DNA of 34,365 bases. Origin: Ignavibacteria bacterium. Lineage in GTDB: Bacteria > Bacteroidota > Ignavibacteria > Tepidaquicellales > Tepidaquicellaceae. Each line of letters opens with the position of its first letter. Positions within the stretch are counted from its first letter, which is position 1. A program made the translations under genes and the position numbers. The DNA lies in assembly GCA_016929695.1 (NCBI GenBank), contig JAFGII010000120.1, positions 1 to 34,365 of the forward strand. The letters run 5' to 3'. Below the pieces are notes generated by a model that worked only from the letters and a program-made list of their open reading frames with translations, did not search any database and was not told the origin of the DNA. Positions 31,536 to 34,365 of the stretch are shown piece by piece.

Positions 31536-34061
31536 ATGAAAAACAAAAACAAAATTTATTTGTTGGCAGGATTACTTGTATTAGGATTTCTGTTCCTAAA
31601 TTTCAGTAATCTCAATCAGCAGAATTATATCATGATGAATGACATAGTGATAAAAAGACTTGGCGATGGAGCATTATATCAAAAAGGTATTATTAACATC
31701 AAATTTAAAATTGACCAAAACATTACCGGTAAGACAAATTTCGGTATTTCAGGGCTGGACGGTTTGTTTGCAGAGCATTCGGTGAAAAATATCGAACAGC
31801 GTCATCCGTTGAATCCGAATATTGCTAAAAGAAAAATCGGTGATGAAGTTATTGCAAGAATTTACAAAGTTGAATATACATCAGAAAAAGACCCTTCGGA
31901 ACTTGCGGAAGAATTATTCAGTGCAAACAGAAATATTTTAGACTGGGCTGAACCGGACTATGTGATGGAATCTGATTTTACTCCAAATGACCCTTTCCTC
32001 GGTTCTCAGTGGTTTCTGACAAAAATAAGCGCCTATCAAGGGTGGGATTTATCTCAAGGAGACACGAATATTGTTATCGGAATGATTGATAGCGGAAGTG
32101 ATTTAGACCATCCGGATTTATTTGGGAACATTAAATTCAATTATCTCGAAAACCCGACAAACGGAATTGACGATGATGCAAACGGATATATCGACGACTG
32201 GCGCGGCTGGGATTTTGCGGGAGCGGATTATCAGAATCTATCTCAGGATAACGACCCGAATATTTACGGCTCAAATTGCGACCACGGCTCTCATACTTCG
32301 GGATGTGCATCTGAAGTTACAAATAACGGAGTTGGCGGTGCAGGTGTCGGATTTAAAACTAAATTATTAATTTGCAAGCACGGAGCGGATAACGATTATT
32401 CGGGAGGAGGCGTTTCGTTATTATACAACACAAACAACGGAATTATTTATGCTTATCAGAATAATGCAAAAGTAATAAACTGCAGTTTTGGAAGTTCAAC
32501 ATACAGTGCATATACTCAAACAATAGTTACGACTGCATGGGCGAACGGTTCAATACTTGTTGCTTCTGCAGGAAATGCCGGAACAAATACTCCGAGATAT
32601 CCGGCATCTTATGATTATGCTATCTCTGTAGCAGCGACTAATTCAAGTGACGTAAAATCGTGGTTCTCAAATTATCATACTACAGTTGATTTATGTGCAC
32701 CCGGAGAAAGCATATTCAGTACACTTTGGAATAATACATACACTAATTATGACGGTACATCAATGTCAGCACCAATAGTTTCAGGAGCAGTGGCATTAAT
32801 AAGAGCAAAATTTCCGACCTACACAACGCAACAAATAATAGATAAATTATTGGCAGGTGTGGATAATATATATGCAATTAATCCGGGATATGTAGGATTA
32901 CTCGGTTCCGGGCGACTCAATGTTTATAAATGTTTACTTGGCGGTTCAACACTACAGGCGAATTTTACAGGAAGTCCGACAAACATTAATCCCGGCGGAA
33001 GTGTTAACTTTACAGACCAGTCATCCGGCAGTCCGACAACCTGGAACTGGACTTTCGAAGGAGGGAATCCGGGAACATCCACGACTCAGAATCCACAAAA
33101 TATTATATATAATTCAATCGGTTCTTATGATGTTACTTTACAGGTCGGAGATGGTTCAACTACAAGTACATTAACAAAACCTGATTACATCGTCGTAAGT
33201 CCCGTAAGTCAGTATAAACTTGAAGAATCATTTGAACTTACGATATTTCCCCCGACCGGCTGGACAAAAATAAATCCGCTCGGCGGTGCCTCGACGGGCT
33301 GGTATCGAGTAGCAACAGGAACAACACCGGTACCCGGATTTGTCGGCGGAACAATTACATCTCCTGCTAACGGCGGAAATGCAGTAGCATTCTGCAATTA
33401 CATAACAGGAAATGCCAGCGGCGGAAGTTCCGGACCCTGCGACCAGTGGTTAATCACAAAACAGGTACTTGATATTCAACCTACGGATACATTGTCTTTT
33501 TGGTTAAGGAAATTCGGCAGTTATGTGGAAAATTTCGATGTTAAGATTTCGACAACAACTCCGACAGTTGCCGCAATGACAATCAGTGTGATGTCACAGG
33601 TTTATTCAACAGCGGATTCCGGCTGGGTATTACATAAATATGCACTCGGAAATTATGTGTCACCTGGAGCAAATATATACATAGGATTCAGGGAATATGT
33701 ATCTAATGTTGCAGTTGACGGTGCATCATTTTCATTAGACCTGGTCAGGGTTAGTTCACAATCAACCGGTATTATTGTTAATAACGGCGAAATACCGACA
33801 ACATATTCACTCGAACAGAATTATCCTAATCCTTTCAATCCGGAAACAAATATAAAATTCGGATTGCCGAAATCCGGGAATGTAAAATTAGCGATTTATG
33901 ATATTTCGGGAAAAGAAGTAGCGGTATTACTGAATGATTTCAAACAAGCAGGCAGTTACACATTCAATTTCGACGGAAGCAGACTTTCGAGCGGAGTATA
34001 TTTCTACAGAATTGTTTCAGGCAACTTTGTTGAAACGAAACGTATGGTTCTGATTAAATAA
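31536..34061 (+). CDS. Secreted subtilisin-like (S8) protease with PKD domain and T9SS sorting domain
   Basis: This 841-aa protein has an N-terminal signal/anchor (hydrophobic 9-24) and an inhibitor-like propeptide region to about 150. The S8 catalytic domain follows, with Asp185 (IGMIDSGSDL), His250 (DHGSHTSG) and Ser409 (DGTSMSAPIVSG), plus the oxyanion Asn region VASAGNAGT. Next are a PKD domain (about 475-555, PGGSVNFTDQSSGSPTTWNW), a jelly-roll choice-of-anchor-J-like domain (about 562-745, FPPTGWTKIN ... CDQWLITKQ) and a type A C-terminal sorting domain (about 760-841, QNYPNPFNP, GVYFYRIVSG, KRMVLIK). It is predicted to be exported by Sec then T9SS and to degrade extracellular proteins. 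The C-terminus is the same class as in the M1 aminopeptidase, suggesting a shared surface protein-degradation role. Confidence 0.93.
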   Translation: MKNKNKIYLLAGLLVLGFLFLNFSNLNQQNYIMMNDIVIKRLGDGALYQKGIINIKFKIDQNITGKTNFGISGLDGLFAEHSVKNIEQRHPLNPNIAKRKIGDEVIARIYKVEYTSEKDPSELAEELFSANRNILDWAEPDYVMESDFTPNDPFLGSQWFLTKISAYQGWDLSQGDTNIVIGMIDSGSDLDHPDLFGNIKFNYLENPTNGIDDDANGYIDDWRGWDFAGADYQNLSQDNDPNIYGSNCDHGSHTSGCASEVTNNGVGGAGVGFKTKLLICKHGADNDYSGGGVSLLYNTNNGIIYAYQNNAKVINCSFGSSTYSAYTQTIVTTAWANGSILVASAGNAGTNTPRYPASYDYAISVAATNSSDVKSWFSNYHTTVDLCAPGESIFSTLWNNTYTNYDGTSMSAPIVSGAVALIRAKFPTYTTQQIIDKLLAGVDNIYAINPGYVGLLGSGRLNVYKCLLGGSTLQANFTGSPTNINPGGSVNFTDQSSGSPTTWNWTFEGGNPGTSTTQNPQNIIYNSIGSYDVTLQVGDGSTTSTLTKPDYIVVSPVSQYKLEESFELTIFPPTGWTKINPLGGASTGWYRVATGTTPVPGFVGGTITSPANGGNAVAFCNYITGNASGGSSGPCDQWLITKQVLDIQPTDTLSFWLRKFGSYVENFDVKISTTTPTVAAMTISVMSQVYSTADSGWVLHKYALGNYVSPGANIYIGFREYVSNVAVDGASFSLDLVRVSSQSTGIIVNNGEIPTTYSLEQNYPNPFNPETNIKFGLPKSGNVKLAIYDISGKEVAVLLNDFKQAGSYTFNFDGSRLSSGVYFYRIVSGNFVETKRMVLIK

Positions 34062-34091
34062 TTATTTTTGTTTTCATATCTTGTATAATAC

Positions 34092-34130
34092 AAGCCGTGA
34101 TTGCTGCTTGCAGTCACGGCTTTTCGGTTT
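34092..34130 (+). terminator. Terminator after the S8 protease gene
   Basis: AAGCCGTGA (34092-34100) pairs with TCACGGCTT (34114-34122); the loop itself can form CTGC-TT-GCAG. TTCGG and TTTT follow. It lies 30 nt after the stop. Confidence 0.85.
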
Positions 34131-34365
34131 TAAAAACATTTTTTCGGTTTAAAGTTTTTATAAATGAAATGCAATAATCCGTGCAAAACGTAAGCCAGAT
34201 GACAGCAGAATTTTTTGAGCTTACTTGTTCCTGCTTGACCTGATTATTCCTTTAGTTCTGAAATTCTGTGTCCCGAGGACTCAGACATTTTTATATTGAT
34301 ATTTATTTTACTTAACCATAAAATATACCCTTTTAATAGAGCATTTAATGCAAATAGTTGTTGTA
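34131..34365. other. Noncoding right end of window
   Basis: After the terminator I see no open frame with protein-like composition, no tRNA and no clear repeat. It is AT-rich and probably the leader of a gene outside the window. Confidence 0.4.

Overview
The window looks like a low-GC chromosome segment from the Bacteroidota/Chlorobi/Ignavibacteria side of the tree. The best evidence is two secreted proteins ending in type IX secretion (T9SS) type A sorting domains with the NYPNPFNP signature (8801-10819 and 31536-34061). A Cytophaga/Flavobacterium-style SDR threonine dehydrogenase, AT-rich leaders and repeat-filled gene gaps agree. The exact genus is inference.

Left part (1-10900): the 5' part of a tRNA-Thr, a lipoprotein lytic transglycosylase with LysM domains, a small exported protein, an RluD-type pseudouridine synthase, a DUF302 protein and a DUF2892 membrane protein. 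Next comes a two-gene cytochrome bd-like oxidase locus whose first subunit carries a fused c-type heme domain. A 1.1-kb gap packed with dispersed repeats and one small membrane protein follows, then a secreted M1 aminopeptidase with a strong terminator.

Central acquired region (about 11350-20630): it opens with a decayed tyrosine recombinase and a perfect 11-bp inverted repeat. A visibly more GC-rich sulfur block follows (12027-17525): SLC13/RCK permease, CstB-like persulfide dioxygenase-rhodanese fusion, two YeeE/YedE half-transporters with an outer-membrane protein gene between them, and a DUF1622 protein. Immediately after it lies what reads as an integrase-less integron cassette array. 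Two 132-nt attC-like sites (18600-18731, 20500-20631) align without gaps, and a more divergent third site precedes them. They delimit one methyltransferase cassette and one aminotransferase plus RidA cassette. The start of each cassette is the reverse complement of the R'' box at its own end, as integron recombination predicts.

Right part (20700-34365): a membrane methyltransferase, then three minus-strand genes that may form a sensing module: a TPR protein, an ARPP-1 domain protein and a stand-alone RtcR-type CARF protein with a probable winged-helix C-terminus. The first two share a CAACGTTG palindrome upstream. No CRISPR array or cas gene is present. The rest is mostly housekeeping: alpha-glucan phosphorylase, threonine dehydrogenase, an NfeD/SPFH pair, methylmalonyl-CoA decarboxylase-like ScpB, a small zinc ribbon and a secreted subtilisin-like protease.

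Gene gaps contain several dispersed repeat families: CTCATCCGA hairpins, short-period tracts of 7, 9 or 11 nt, and variable-stem hairpins next to a constant TATAAAT arm. They recur in distant gaps and no gene explains them.
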